Shown: positions 17,679 through 26,320, counted from the first letter of the stretch. The stretch is DNA of 64,000 nucleotides from JANNXQ01 sp038238555 (GCA_038238555.1 JBBRXP010000006.1:1-64000), one strand, 5' to 3'. Program-made: numbers and translations. The notes: generated by a model from the letters alone, not told the origin.

Positions 17679-18157
17679 CCATTCACCTCCACCTTGCCCG
17701 TGAGATTCAGGCGCACCTCGCAGGCGTGCGGCTTCACAAACGAGCCGATGTGCGCGGATTCCGGCAGCACATCATTGGGCGCTTCCGGCAGGCGCAGCAC
17801 CTTGTCGAGCGCGTCGGCGCCTTTCAGCCCGAAGGCGCGCAACGCCCAATGCAGGACTTTTTCGATGGTCGCGGCGGGTGCGAAGCTCCGGCTCTGCTCG
17901 CCGTTGTAAAAGACGGTGACCGCGACCTTGCGGCAGCGGTGGCAGTGGACGTGGTGGCGATGTTTGATGCCGCACTCGCGCAGCTTGCGATGCCGGTCAT
18001 GAGGCTCCTCCTCATCTTCGATGGTGAGGTGAATGTCGCCGTTGGCGTCAGGCGCGATGCGCTTGAGCAGTTCCTCGACGGTGGCGTCTTCGTCGATTTT
18101 GACGAGCTTCGGTTCGCGGGCGTCGGCGGTGTGGATGTAGAGTTCGATTTCTTTCAT
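17675..18157 (-). CDS. bilA: Ubiquitin-like modifier with two beta-grasp domains (BilA-like)
   Basis: 160 residues from ATG 18157 (MKEIELYIHTADARE). The first beta-grasp-like unit covers about residues 1-75 and the second about 77-160 (VAVTVFYNGEQSRSF...). The protein ends VEVNG, so the exposed C-terminus is Gly as needed for conjugation. First gene of the operon bilA-B-C-D. A CHRC pair and a His-rich linker (HRHHVHCHRCRK) sit between the domains and might bind metal, which is unusual. In the best-studied Bil system the Ubl is attached to a virion protein and spoils progeny phage. Confidence 0.82.
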   Translation of the reverse strand: MKEIELYIHTADAREPKLVKIDEDATVEELLKRIAPDANGDIHLTIEDEEEPHDRHRKLRECGIKHRHHVHCHRCRKVAVTVFYNGEQSRSFAPAATIEKVLHWALRAFGLKGADALDKVLRLPEAPNDVLPESAHIGSFVKPHACEVRLNLTGKVEVNG

Positions 18158-18210
18158 TGGCGTTTGTCTCCGGTTGGATTGGTTAATGAGGAGAGCCGGC
18201 CCGCGGGCCA

Positions 18211-18309
18211 AATTTTCCATTCCGCGCGCGCTTTTTTTCGGCTGACTACTGGCCTCACTAGGAGAAGCCACCCTCGACGCGGAAATTTCCGCCGAAAGGA
18301 CGGAAATTT
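18211..18309. promoter_or_regulatory. Palindrome cluster between bil operon and sigma/ImmA cassette
   Basis: A perfect 14-bp palindrome GCGGAAATTTCCGC lies at 18279-18292. A half-site CGGAAATTT follows at 18301-18309 and the reverse half-site AAATTTTCC is at 18210-18218. All are in the 209-bp divergent intergenic region. This is the expected layout for an operator controlling both directions; the bound protein is unknown. Confidence 0.5.
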
Positions 18310-18366
18310 TAGGGAATTGCCCGGCTTTCTGTTACGAACGCATGCGGATCACGACCGTCACCGCCG

Positions 18367-19011
18367 ATGTCAGAACTCACTCCCGACGCACTCGCCAAGT
18401 TCGAGCAGACAGTCACCGATGAATTCATCGAGCGTCTGTCGATTTTTGCGTTGCGACGCACGAGGTCGCGTTACTGGCGTGGCGTTTGGGATGGCCATTT
18501 GCCCGGCGGCAACGGTGCTCGCGACATCGTGGCTGAGGCGCTTGATGACGTGCTATTCGGCCGGCGCACTTGGAATCCTGAGAAGAATCCCGACCTGCTC
18601 GACTTCATGCGCTCCGTAGTGAACAGCAAGATCAGCCACTTGCAGACGGGTGAAGAGAATCTCCACTGCAAATTGGCGCACGAGGAGAAGGACGAGGAAG
18701 GCAGAGAACACGTGGAGAAACTGCCGACGAACCCCGCCACGACCGCCGACGAACAACTGCAAGCGAACGAAGACGAGACACGGAATAGCGAACTCATCTT
18801 CCTCTTCTACGACTTCGTGGCTGGCGACAAACTCATCCAGGGAATCGTGGGCTGCACCATCGAGGGCGTCACCAGGCGCGCAGAGATCGCGGCCGCGCTG
18901 AAAGTGAAGGAGCAGGAGATCACCAACGCCAACAAGCGGCTGGAGCGCTGCTTCAAAGAATTCCGCAAGGCTCACGCCGACAAGAACCCGTTCAAATCCC
19001 CCAGGACTTAG
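18367..19011 (+). CDS. ECF-like sigma-70 family factor
   Basis: 214 residues. The N-terminal half (ERLSIFALRRTRSRYW... ARDIVAEALDDVLFGRRTWNPEKNPDLLDFMRSVVNSKISH) matches sigma region 2 of RNA polymerase ECF-type factors, and the C-terminal half (TRRAEIAAALKVKEQEITNANKRLERC) reads as a region-4-like HTH. It is followed two bases later by an unknown gene and then an ImmA/IrrE peptidase gene, all in the same direction. It is divergent from the bil operon across a palindrome-containing region, so it may drive one of them. The function of the cassette is inferred only. Confidence 0.7.
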   Translation: MSELTPDALAKFEQTVTDEFIERLSIFALRRTRSRYWRGVWDGHLPGGNGARDIVAEALDDVLFGRRTWNPEKNPDLLDFMRSVVNSKISHLQTGEENLHCKLAHEEKDEEGREHVEKLPTNPATTADEQLQANEDETRNSELIFLFYDFVAGDKLIQGIVGCTIEGVTRRAEIAAALKVKEQEITNANKRLERCFKEFRKAHADKNPFKSPRT

Positions 19012-19012
19012 T

Positions 19013-19459
19013 ATGCCCGATGAAAAACCACTTACGCCCGCGACCGACGCGGTGAAGGCACTCGCCCGGCTTCTGCACGAACCGGAGATCGAGAGCGAGC
19101 CTCGCGAACACATTCAAGCCGAGCTGAAAAGCGCCGGCATCGACACCGCCGCGCTGCTGAAGTCGGTGCGCGAGAAGATCAATCAGGCGAAGAGCCGGCA
19201 GCGGCTAGCCACGGCGCACGAACGCCGGCAGGCGCTGCTCAGTAAAGTGACGCGCCTCAAGGCGACCGCAGCCAGAGGAGGCACACGACTACTCGACCAG
19301 GTAAAGGAACTGCTCGACGCGCAGTTTGCCGGGCAGCAGCAAGCCGCCGTGTTGTTCCGTAAATTCGAGGAGGCGAAAGAGGAGGATCTCCAGTCATTGC
19401 TGGATGACATCGTTCTACTCGACGCACCCGACGATGAAGAGCACCGGCCCGGCACCTAA
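19013..19459 (+). CDS. Small helical protein of the sigma/ImmA cassette, unknown
   Basis: 148 residues, almost entirely charged alpha helix with Lys/Arg/Glu/Gln-rich stretches (NQAKSRQRLATAHERRQALLSKV). I recognise no family. It starts two bases after the sigma gene stop and overlaps the ImmA/IrrE start by 26 bp. The position between a sigma factor and a peptidase suggests an anti-sigma or peptidase-substrate role. That is inference. Confidence 0.75.
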   Translation: MPDEKPLTPATDAVKALARLLHEPEIESEPREHIQAELKSAGIDTAALLKSVREKINQAKSRQRLATAHERRQALLSKVTRLKATAARGGTRLLDQVKELLDAQFAGQQQAAVLFRKFEEAKEEDLQSLLDDIVLLDAPDDEEHRPGT

Positions 19460-20225
19460 TCTCCTGCGCGCACAGGGAGCGGCCTTCAAACTCGCTCGCG
19501 AATACGGCTTCGCGCACCCGAGGGACATCCGGCTAGAAGACATCGCGATGGACCGCGGCGTCCTCGTCATTGTCGGCGGTATCGCCGGTTGCGAAGCCCG
19601 ACTCGTGCGCAAAGGTAAAAAGGGAATCATCCGAGTGAGCAACACGATACCGGAAGTCGGGCGGCAGCGTTTCGCCGTCGCGCACGATCTTGGGCATTGG
19701 GAGCTGCACGATGCATCGCAGTGGTTTGTCTGCACCGCGGCCGACCTCCGCGATTACGAACGCAGCCCTATCGAGACGGAAGCGAACACTTTCGCCTCCG
19801 AGCTGCTGATGCCGAGCCATCTCATCCGGCCGCGTTGCGAAAAGACAGCGCCGAGCCTGCAACTCTTCAAAGAACTGGCGGAAGACTTCACCGTATCGCT
19901 AACGGCTGCGGCTATTCGTTTCATCCGCGAGTCACGCCACGAGTGCGTGCTTGTGGCTTCCCGAAACCGCGAGATTCGCTGGTGGGTGCGCGGCACCGAT
20001 CGCTACGGCGTTTACTTCCAGTCGCGCCAGCCGATCGATCGCCAAAGCCTCGCCTGGTATGCCTACGAAAACGAAGCGATGCCCGACGATATGGAGCGAG
20101 TGCCAACCGAGGCTTGGTTCCCTGATCTACCGAACAACATCGATTTCGAGATCTTTGAGCAGTCGATGAAGGTCGGCAACTACAACGCCGCTCTCACGCT
20201 GCTCTGCATCGACGACCCGTCGTAG
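19434..20225 (+). CDS. ImmA/IrrE-family metallopeptidase with HDxxH motif
   Basis: 263 residues starting at MKSTGPAPNLL, ATG 19434, overlapping the preceding gene. The active-site motif is AHDLGHWELH, HDLGH in place of the usual HELGH. The third metal-ligand region ETEANTFASELLMP is normal. The Glu-to-Asp change could reduce or alter catalysis. Members of this family cleave HTH repressors or anti-regulators after stress or phage infection (ImmA on ImmR, IrrE/PprI on DdrO, CapP on CapH). The last third (YGVYFQSRQPIDRQ...) is a C-terminal extension of unknown use. Confidence 0.85.
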   Translation: MKSTGPAPNLLRAQGAAFKLAREYGFAHPRDIRLEDIAMDRGVLVIVGGIAGCEARLVRKGKKGIIRVSNTIPEVGRQRFAVAHDLGHWELHDASQWFVCTAADLRDYERSPIETEANTFASELLMPSHLIRPRCEKTAPSLQLFKELAEDFTVSLTAAAIRFIRESRHECVLVASRNREIRWWVRGTDRYGVYFQSRQPIDRQSLAWYAYENEAMPDDMERVPTEAWFPDLPNNIDFEIFEQSMKVGNYNAALTLLCIDDPS

Positions 20226-20259
20226 ATTTTGCCACACGCTCGTTTCCCCGCAGCCAAAA

Positions 20260-21480
20260 ATGCTCCATCCTCTACCCGCCATGGACATCGCTACATCCGC
20301 CAAGACCGCTGCCACCTTTGCGCCTTCGCAAGCCTTTGTTGAAAGCATGCGCCCGCGAGGCCTTGTCGAGTTGGGAAGCGCCCTCGCGCCGCTCATCGAA
20401 AGCCGCCGCTCAGCCAAACTTGTCGAGATCGGCAGTTCGGTAGCCAGCATCTTGGAGAAAGCAAAGGCGTTCACCCGCGGCTTCGAGTCAGTCGCATTCC
20501 CTCATGCCAGCGACCTCGCGGCAGCTCGCGCAAATTGGTTTCCCAACATCGAGCGGTTCGTCAATCCGCTGGGCCAGTTGCAAATGCAGCTTGGTGGTGT
20601 CTCCGAAATTGCGCGGAAGATGCAACCGCTTCATCATCAGCTCGGACTGCAAAACGAGTTGCTCGGCCGACTTGCACGCGAATCAATTGCCGGCGTCGTT
20701 TCCAGGCTCGATTTTGTCATCGGGTCGGGCGTGGCGCCTTGGGCGAAGATTGGCGCCGCCATTTCGCCGCAGACCCATTTGTTTGACTTGGGCAGCGCAC
20801 TCGCGCGTCGTTGCAGCGAATGGCATCACTTAACCGAAGGGTTTGCTTCTTTTAGTCGGCTGTTTCCGACCGATGAGGAATTTGCGCCGTTGCACGACTT
20901 TCTCCTGTCGCGGAGTTGGTATCTTTCCCTCGACATTTCGATTTCCCTCGCCGTGGAGCTGGTAGGTCTGCTCAAAGCCGGCAACACGGCGGCCATTGAA
21001 ACGTTGCTCGCTGCGGAGGCGCGGGCGAATCTCGACGACATCGAGCTGGCCCTGATCGCGCAGTATCCTCCGCGTCGGAAGGTCATTGAGGACGCTTTCA
21101 TTGCGCATCGCCAAGGGCTCTTTACCCTGAGCATTCCCGCGCTGCTACTCCTTGTGGACGGGATTGCGCACGAGCTTCGGCAAGCGCCGTTCTTTTGTGC
21201 GAGAAAGAGCAACCGTCGCGTTCGGGAGCGGCTTGCGGAGTTAGGCGATTGCGCTGCGTTGCGCTCATGGCTGCGCCCACTGATTGAACTTGGCAGTGTG
21301 CGAGAGGATACCACCCGACTACCCGATCAAGGTGCTGCGTTGAATCGCCACATGGTGATTCACGGCTTGAAAGCGGACTACGCGAACGAGACGGACAGCC
21401 TCAAGTTTATCGCCCTGCTCGAATTTATTCGGTCAGTCAGTTTCGTCTTCGAGTTGACTGCCGACGGCGCTGAAAGCTGA
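20260..21480 (+). CDS. Unknown protein with C-terminal HEPN-like motif
   Basis: 406 residues from ATG 20260 (ATG 20281 also possible). No clear N-terminal domain; the middle is helical. The C-terminal part contains LNRHMVIHGLKADYANETDS, an R-x4-H-like motif followed by the YxxETDSLKFIALLEFI helix seen in HEPN-type abortive infection or RNase proteins. An RNase toxin is therefore possible. It follows the sigma/ImmA cassette by 34 bp in the same direction and converges on the Fic gene, with the two stop codons touching. Function is inferred from the motif and the defence-rich setting. Confidence 0.7.
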   Translation: MLHPLPAMDIATSAKTAATFAPSQAFVESMRPRGLVELGSALAPLIESRRSAKLVEIGSSVASILEKAKAFTRGFESVAFPHASDLAAARANWFPNIERFVNPLGQLQMQLGGVSEIARKMQPLHHQLGLQNELLGRLARESIAGVVSRLDFVIGSGVAPWAKIGAAISPQTHLFDLGSALARRCSEWHHLTEGFASFSRLFPTDEEFAPLHDFLLSRSWYLSLDISISLAVELVGLLKAGNTAAIETLLAAEARANLDDIELALIAQYPPRRKVIEDAFIAHRQGLFTLSIPALLLLVDGIAHELRQAPFFCARKSNRRVRERLAELGDCAALRSWLRPLIELGSVREDTTRLPDQGAALNRHMVIHGLKADYANETDSLKFIALLEFIRSVSFVFELTADGAES

Positions 21481-22965
21481 CTATCGCGGCAGCGACGCGG
21501 GCAGCAGCAATTTCGCGCCGTCGCCGAATGCATTGGCCGGCGGCTCGAAAGCGTTGGTCGCAGTGAGTTGCGCCCGCGCGGTTTCGAGCGAGGAGAAGTC
21601 GAGTTGATGCGTGTAGCGCCACGCGTAATCGAGCACGCCGAGGAGCGGGTCGGGCCGGTTGTTGTGCGTGATGGCCTTGAGCGACTGGAGGTATTCGCTG
21701 CGGAAGACTGTCGGGATGATGATCCGCGCCTCGCCGTCCGCGACCAGCTCCGCGTTCATCATCACGCGCGCGGCGCGTCCGTTGCCATCGGCGAACGGAT
21801 GCACCTCGGAAACGAGGAACATCATGAAGACGGCGCGCGCGAAAGGAGTGGGCAGCGTGCGGCAGAGCGCGAAGCCTTCCGCCAGCGTTCCGCGGACGTG
21901 ACGCGGATGCACGAACAGGCTCTCGCCCGCGCGATTTGGCTCCGTTTTGAAAATGCCGGGCGCGTGTTCCGGGCGGCCCGCCATCATGCGCCCGTGCCGC
22001 TCGCAAAGGATGCGCGTGAACTCCTCTGCGGTTGTCCCGACGCGGCGCAGCTCTTCGTTTCGCACCACCTCGAAAGTGCCGATGATGTCGTGCGCGTCCG
22101 CCGGCCGCGCGGCCGGCACTTTGCCTTGGAAGATGATTTCCTCCGCTTCATCGACGGCGAACTCAGTGCCCTCAATGTAGTTGGAGAAATACGCCTCGAA
22201 AAAAGGCAGCGCGACACCGTCGGTCGCCTTCGCCGGTAGATGCGCGGGTGGCGCGACCGCGAGCTTTTGCCGCAGCACCTCGAAGATCTCCATGCGCTCG
22301 ACGTCATAAGGCGCACCATCGAGGTAGGCCGCGCCCAACGCGGAGCCGAGCTTCGCTTTGCGCGTGCCCAGGAGCGCGCCCACGAGTGCGTCGAACTGCT
22401 GCGATTCCGCCTCCATCTCGAGTTCCGGCGCGATGGCGCGCGCTTGGTCGCGCAGCCGATTGAGCGCGTCCTCGCCGCTCGCACGCAATACGGAATCGAG
22501 ATGCGTGACCAGCTCGTCCTTTGACAAAGTGCGAGCCACGGCGCCCCCGCGCGATCGCGAGGGACGCAAATTTTCAAGATAAGCACGGGCGGGCGACGCG
22601 ATCCGCAGCCCATAGACAAACTCCTTGTCGCTCGCCAGCGCGGCGGGGCCTTTCCGTGGCCGAACGCGCAGGCCGGGCAGCTCAAAATCGGTCGTCTTCG
22701 GATGCACGAGGAAAGCCGAACCGTCCTTCGCAGGGCGGTTTTCGAGCGCCGTGCGATCGGCGATGAGCGCGCCGGGATAAAAGCCGGCGATGATCCGCCA
22801 GACGTTGCGGTGGATGATCGCCTCTGGCGCATCTTGCAGATTCCTCGTATAAAGGCGCGAGGCCAGCTTCCGCAGCGCGCCACTAGCGACGCCGCGATGA
22901 ACAGCCAGGGCTGTCTCCTTCGAGGAGACGATCACCTCGTCATGGAGTTGAAATTTTTCGGCCAT
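21481..22965 (-). CDS. AbiEi-like wHTH fused to a Fic-family AMP-transferase
   Basis: 494 residues from ATG 22965. Residues about 1-100 resemble the AbiEi-type winged-HTH antitoxin (ALRKLASRLYTRNLQDAPEAII). The C-terminal two thirds is a Fic domain with the motif HPFADGNGRA (catalytic His) and a flap region. An inhibitory helix motif SNYIEG, of the form (S/T)xxxE(G/N), lies upstream in the same chain, so it is an intramolecularly inhibited Fic. Fic enzymes transfer AMP or other groups to target proteins. Fic proteins with an N-terminal DNA-binding domain are common in Verrucomicrobia and related bacteria. Confidence 0.88.
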   Translation of the reverse strand: MAEKFQLHDEVIVSSKETALAVHRGVASGALRKLASRLYTRNLQDAPEAIIHRNVWRIIAGFYPGALIADRTALENRPAKDGSAFLVHPKTTDFELPGLRVRPRKGPAALASDKEFVYGLRIASPARAYLENLRPSRSRGGAVARTLSKDELVTHLDSVLRASGEDALNRLRDQARAIAPELEMEAESQQFDALVGALLGTRKAKLGSALGAAYLDGAPYDVERMEIFEVLRQKLAVAPPAHLPAKATDGVALPFFEAYFSNYIEGTEFAVDEAEEIIFQGKVPAARPADAHDIIGTFEVVRNEELRRVGTTAEEFTRILCERHGRMMAGRPEHAPGIFKTEPNRAGESLFVHPRHVRGTLAEGFALCRTLPTPFARAVFMMFLVSEVHPFADGNGRAARVMMNAELVADGEARIIIPTVFRSEYLQSLKAITHNNRPDPLLGVLDYAWRYTHQLDFSSLETARAQLTATNAFEPPANAFGDGAKLLLPASLPR

Positions 22966-23135
22966 ATAAGCAGGCGGCAAAGGCCACTAATGAAACTTTC
23001 CTTACTTTAACGCCAGTCAAAGTGAAAGTTTTCTCGATTTAAGAAAGAAAAGAAAACCGTCAGGGATTGGGCTCCGCGGTGGTGTTTTTAACTCCCCCAA
23101 AGCTCTGGCCCAGCCGGGTAGCCAAGGCAGCAATT

Positions 23136-23369
23136 ATGATGAACCAGAATCCAGACGAGCGAACGATGACCGCGCCGATTGCCTCCGAAAAGGTGACGAT
23201 CGAGCGGAAGATTTTCTTCCTCGACCTCAAAGAGAATCAACGCGGCCGGTTCCTGAAGATCACCGAGGACGTGGGCGGACGGCGCGACACGATCATGCTG
23301 CCGGCGACGGCGTTCAAAGACTTCGCCGAAGCAACGGAACGGCTGATCGAGTTTGAGGCGAAGCTGTAA
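23136..23369 (+). CDS. PUR-alpha-like ssDNA/RNA-binding protein
   Basis: 77 residues from ATG 23136 (an overlapping ATG is at 23139). The block IERKIFFLDLKENQRGRFLKITED... LPATAFKDFAEATERLIEF matches the single PUR domain of bacterial PurA/DUF3276 proteins, which bind single-stranded nucleic acid as dimers. It is divergent from the Fic gene across about 170 bp. Confidence 0.88.
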   Translation: MMNQNPDERTMTAPIASEKVTIERKIFFLDLKENQRGRFLKITEDVGGRRDTIMLPATAFKDFAEATERLIEFEAKL

Positions 23370-23452
23370 CCGTCTTCCGCCAAACCGAGCGTCCGAGCGA
23401 GCGACGAATCTGACAGCTCTGCGCATTCGCGCTATTGTGCGTGTCCGCCACT

Positions 23453-24709
23453 ATGGACCCGACGCTGCTTACCACACTGCTGAACAAAAGCGAGAGCGAG
23501 ACGCTCGACTTCAAGGAGCTTCCCTACAAGTTCGACAATGCGACCGATGACGAGCGGAGCGAGTTGGTGAAGGATATTCTAATTTTCGCCAATGCGTGGA
23601 AGGACACCGACGCCTACATTCTCATCGGCGTCCGCGAGGACCAACAGCGCGCTGCCGCGGTGCCAGGCGTCACCACGTTCTTGCCCGACCACACCATCCA
23701 GCAATTCATAAACTCAAAGCTGAATCGTCGGGTGCATTTTCACATCGAGTCCGTCGCCTACCAAAGCGTAACGCTGGACATCATCCGCATCGACAAGGCG
23801 CAGGACCGGCCAGTTTATTTGAAGAGCAAATACGGCAGACTGGATGCCGAAAAAGTGTATGTCCGTCGCGGAAGCGGCACGTGCATCGCGAAACCGGAGG
23901 AGATCGCAGACATGGGCGCTGCCAATGTGCGTCGAAGCGCGAAGACCTTGCCGCAGCTCGAAGCGGAATGGGCGCGCGCGGGAGCGAAGGCCGGCATCGG
24001 AGCCGCGGTGTCGGTGGTGTCCACGCGGTTGGTCGATCCTGTCCCCGAGGAGAAGCACGAGAGTGGATTGAGCAGGCTCATCAAAACATCCAACCCACGG
24101 CCCGATGGAGGCCTTCGCGTGGGCGACATCGCCCAGAAGTTGTTTCGCCCGGTGCCGGGGATTTTCGACACCGTTCTGCACCAACCCGTGAAAGCGGAAA
24201 TGGTCATGTCCGATCCGTTCGCGGTGAAGGACGAGGATTTGCTGAAGTATGCCCGCAAGTTTTACAGCCGGGCGCCGCTGAGTCTGCGCGTGCAAAACAC
24301 CGGCACGGTGAATGCCGAGCATGTGCGAGTCGAATTGCGCGTGCCCGACGTGATTGGGTTGAAATTCTACGGGCAATCTTCCGCGCCGGAGAAACCCCGC
24401 GGCGGAATCAGGGATTTGGTTGCGATCGACCGGCCCAATTTCGACCAGGTGGACGTGTCACGCGAAAGTGCTGACTGGCTCGTGACTTTCGATTTCGACA
24501 CCATCCAGCCGAAAGCCATCGGATGGACGCGAGAGCCGTTCTTTGTCAGTGCCGAGCAAGACTTCGAGGGCGAATGCCCCGGACGGATCTTTGCGGACGA
24601 TTTGCCTGATCCGTTTGAGTTCAAGCTGGCGCTTCAGGTTCGCGCGGAGACGAAGCCTTTCGGGCCTGCTGATATCGCCCGTCTGCGAATCGAAAGCCGC
24701 GGTAGCTAG
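23453..24709 (+). CDS. AlbA_2 / Schlafen-type putative nucleic-acid-binding protein
   Basis: 418 residues from ATG 23453. The N-terminal 150 residues form an AlbA_2 (AAA_4/Schlafen core) domain: SESETLDFKELPY, DAYILIGVRE and VYVRRGSGT. The rest contains a predicted beta-rich region (residues 260-400) of unknown type. AlbA_2 proteins occur as transcription regulators and in anti-phage systems. It starts 84 bp after the PUR-alpha gene. Confidence 0.8.
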   Translation: MDPTLLTTLLNKSESETLDFKELPYKFDNATDDERSELVKDILIFANAWKDTDAYILIGVREDQQRAAAVPGVTTFLPDHTIQQFINSKLNRRVHFHIESVAYQSVTLDIIRIDKAQDRPVYLKSKYGRLDAEKVYVRRGSGTCIAKPEEIADMGAANVRRSAKTLPQLEAEWARAGAKAGIGAAVSVVSTRLVDPVPEEKHESGLSRLIKTSNPRPDGGLRVGDIAQKLFRPVPGIFDTVLHQPVKAEMVMSDPFAVKDEDLLKYARKFYSRAPLSLRVQNTGTVNAEHVRVELRVPDVIGLKFYGQSSAPEKPRGGIRDLVAIDRPNFDQVDVSRESADWLVTFDFDTIQPKAIGWTREPFFVSAEQDFEGECPGRIFADDLPDPFEFKLALQVRAETKPFGPADIARLRIESRGS

Positions 24710-24823
24710 ACTAGCGTTGCGAAGAGCAAACGCCGCGCGTGCCCGTCGGGCCGTCGCGACGCGGCTCTGCCGCGCGCGCAAAATCCTCCGCGAGCCTTTC
24801 CCGCTGGAATCTCACCTGACCAG

Positions 24824-25819
24824 TCACACCTTTTCCGCGAGCCGTCGGACGATGCCTGCCAGCTTCTCAAGATTCTGCTCGCCGAGTTCCTTGAGCGACT
24901 GGATCGGCTTCTTCAATTCGAGCTTCTCGTAGGCGAATTGATAGAGCTGCGGCTTATCCCACTTCAAGGTGCGCGCACATCCATAGATGAGGGTGTAATG
25001 ATCTTCGCGCCACGCCTTGTTGCTCGGGCGGCGCAGGCGGGAGCGATTCATCGCCTTCTGCTGCTTGATCCACGCGATCGCGTCATCAAACTGGCTCGCG
25101 TCGAGGCGCGCATATGAGGCGACCTCGAACTTTTCCTTAAACCGGTTCATCCATGCCCCATACGTGGGGCCGCGACCGGATTTCTCATCGCGCTCCCCAA
25201 GTTCGTTCAGACGTTGGCGAATCTCCGCCGCCTGCGCTTCCGTGATGTGATGCGGCTCGCGCGGAATCACGGGGCGGACGACCTCCTTTTTGTTCACGCT
25301 CAGATCGCCGGCCGCTTGAAAAACGTCGCGGCCAGCACTCGCGCTTTGCTGAATGTGATTTGGTTTCGAGGACCGGCTTTTCCTTGTCAGCTTTTTTTCC
25401 GCAGCTGGTGCTTTTCCGCCTCCTGATTTTCCGGCGAGCTGATCGAGAATCCGCTGTCGTGCGCTCTCGATGTCGAGCCCCACGATGTCGATATACACGA
25501 CCTGCCGGAGCAAGCCTTCGACCTCGCATGGTTTCACTCGGATGAGCACCAGCCGCTTCTTTGCGCCAGTCGGATCTCCCGCGAAAGCAGCCGCCCATTC
25601 GGGCTGGGTAAAGCTCGCCTTGAGGTAGTCCTCCGACAGCACCGCAATGGTGCGAGCCGCCTCCTTCGCCGCACGGTCCATTTCGAGGACGAAATTCGAC
25701 CCTGCACCAAAATCCGGATCCTGCATCACGACCGAATGACCCGCATCTTCGAGCCAGCCGCGGATCGTGATCGCGTAACCGCGGTCAGCCTTCGTGTAGC
25801 TGATGAAGAAGTCTTTCAT
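24824..25819 (-). CDS. TIR-domain protein with C-terminal ORF6C-like domain
   Basis: 331 residues from ATG 25819. Residues 1-135 form a TIR domain: MKDFFISYTKADRGYA, then RTIAVLSEDYLKASFTQPEW with the catalytic-type Glu region. A Ser/Lys-rich linker with a possible EAD-like segment (SASAGRDVFQAAGDLSV) follows. The last 110 residues match the phage ORF6C domain (LIYGCARTLKWDKPQLYQFA, then KKPIQSLKEL). Bacterial TIR proteins often degrade NAD+ or make cyclic ADP-ribose signals on infection. Its ATG overlaps the stop of the VOC gene upstream, so the two are translationally coupled. Confidence 0.87.
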   Translation of the reverse strand: MKDFFISYTKADRGYAITIRGWLEDAGHSVVMQDPDFGAGSNFVLEMDRAAKEAARTIAVLSEDYLKASFTQPEWAAAFAGDPTGAKKRLVLIRVKPCEVEGLLRQVVYIDIVGLDIESARQRILDQLAGKSGGGKAPAAEKKLTRKSRSSKPNHIQQSASAGRDVFQAAGDLSVNKKEVVRPVIPREPHHITEAQAAEIRQRLNELGERDEKSGRGPTYGAWMNRFKEKFEVASYARLDASQFDDAIAWIKQQKAMNRSRLRRPSNKAWREDHYTLIYGCARTLKWDKPQLYQFAYEKLELKKPIQSLKELGEQNLEKLAGIVRRLAEKV

Positions 25820-26241
25820 GCGTCTGCCGGTAGAGCGCCAAACTGCACGCCCGCTTTCTGCACTTCGCGATAGGGCAGCAGCCAGATGAGCGATTCGTCG
25901 TGGAGATCGACAACTTGAACGCGATTGCCCCACGGATCGCGGAAGTCGCAACGGAACGGCGGGATCAGCTCTATTCGATATTTCTGCGTCAGCTTCTCGC
26001 GAACCTCCGCGACCTGTGCTGCGTCGCGCACCATGATTCCAAAATGCCCGTGCTGGCTCGGGCGTGGATGCTCGACTTCGAACATCGCGAGGAACTGGTG
26101 CTCGCCGAGTTTGAAAAACGCATCGCCTTCCCCTTCGTCGAGTTTCTCGATGCCGAAGACATCCTGATAGAAGGCGACCGCCTTCGCAACGTCCCCGACC
26201 TCGATCGCGACGTGATTGCAGCCATAAACTTGAACGCTCAT
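25816..26241 (-). CDS. VOC/glyoxalase-fold protein
   Basis: 141 residues from ATG 26241. Typical VOC sequence: NHVAIEVGDVAKAVAFYQDVFG at the start, and HFGIMVRD and FRDPWGNRVQVVDLHDES in the second half. His and Glu metal ligands appear plausible. These proteins catalyse metal-dependent lyase or dioxygenase reactions or bind small ligands; the substrate is unknown. The TIR gene follows with a 4-bp overlap, an unusual pairing. Confidence 0.87.
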   Translation of the reverse strand: MSVQVYGCNHVAIEVGDVAKAVAFYQDVFGIEKLDEGEGDAFFKLGEHQFLAMFEVEHPRPSQHGHFGIMVRDAAQVAEVREKLTQKYRIELIPPFRCDFRDPWGNRVQVVDLHDESLIWLLPYREVQKAGVQFGALPADA

Positions 26242-26320
26242 GGAGAAGCTTTTACCAGCCGGGCTTGACGGGGCAAAGCCGGATAGCTTCCATCTTCCGC
26301 TCACTCGACCAAGAGGCTGT

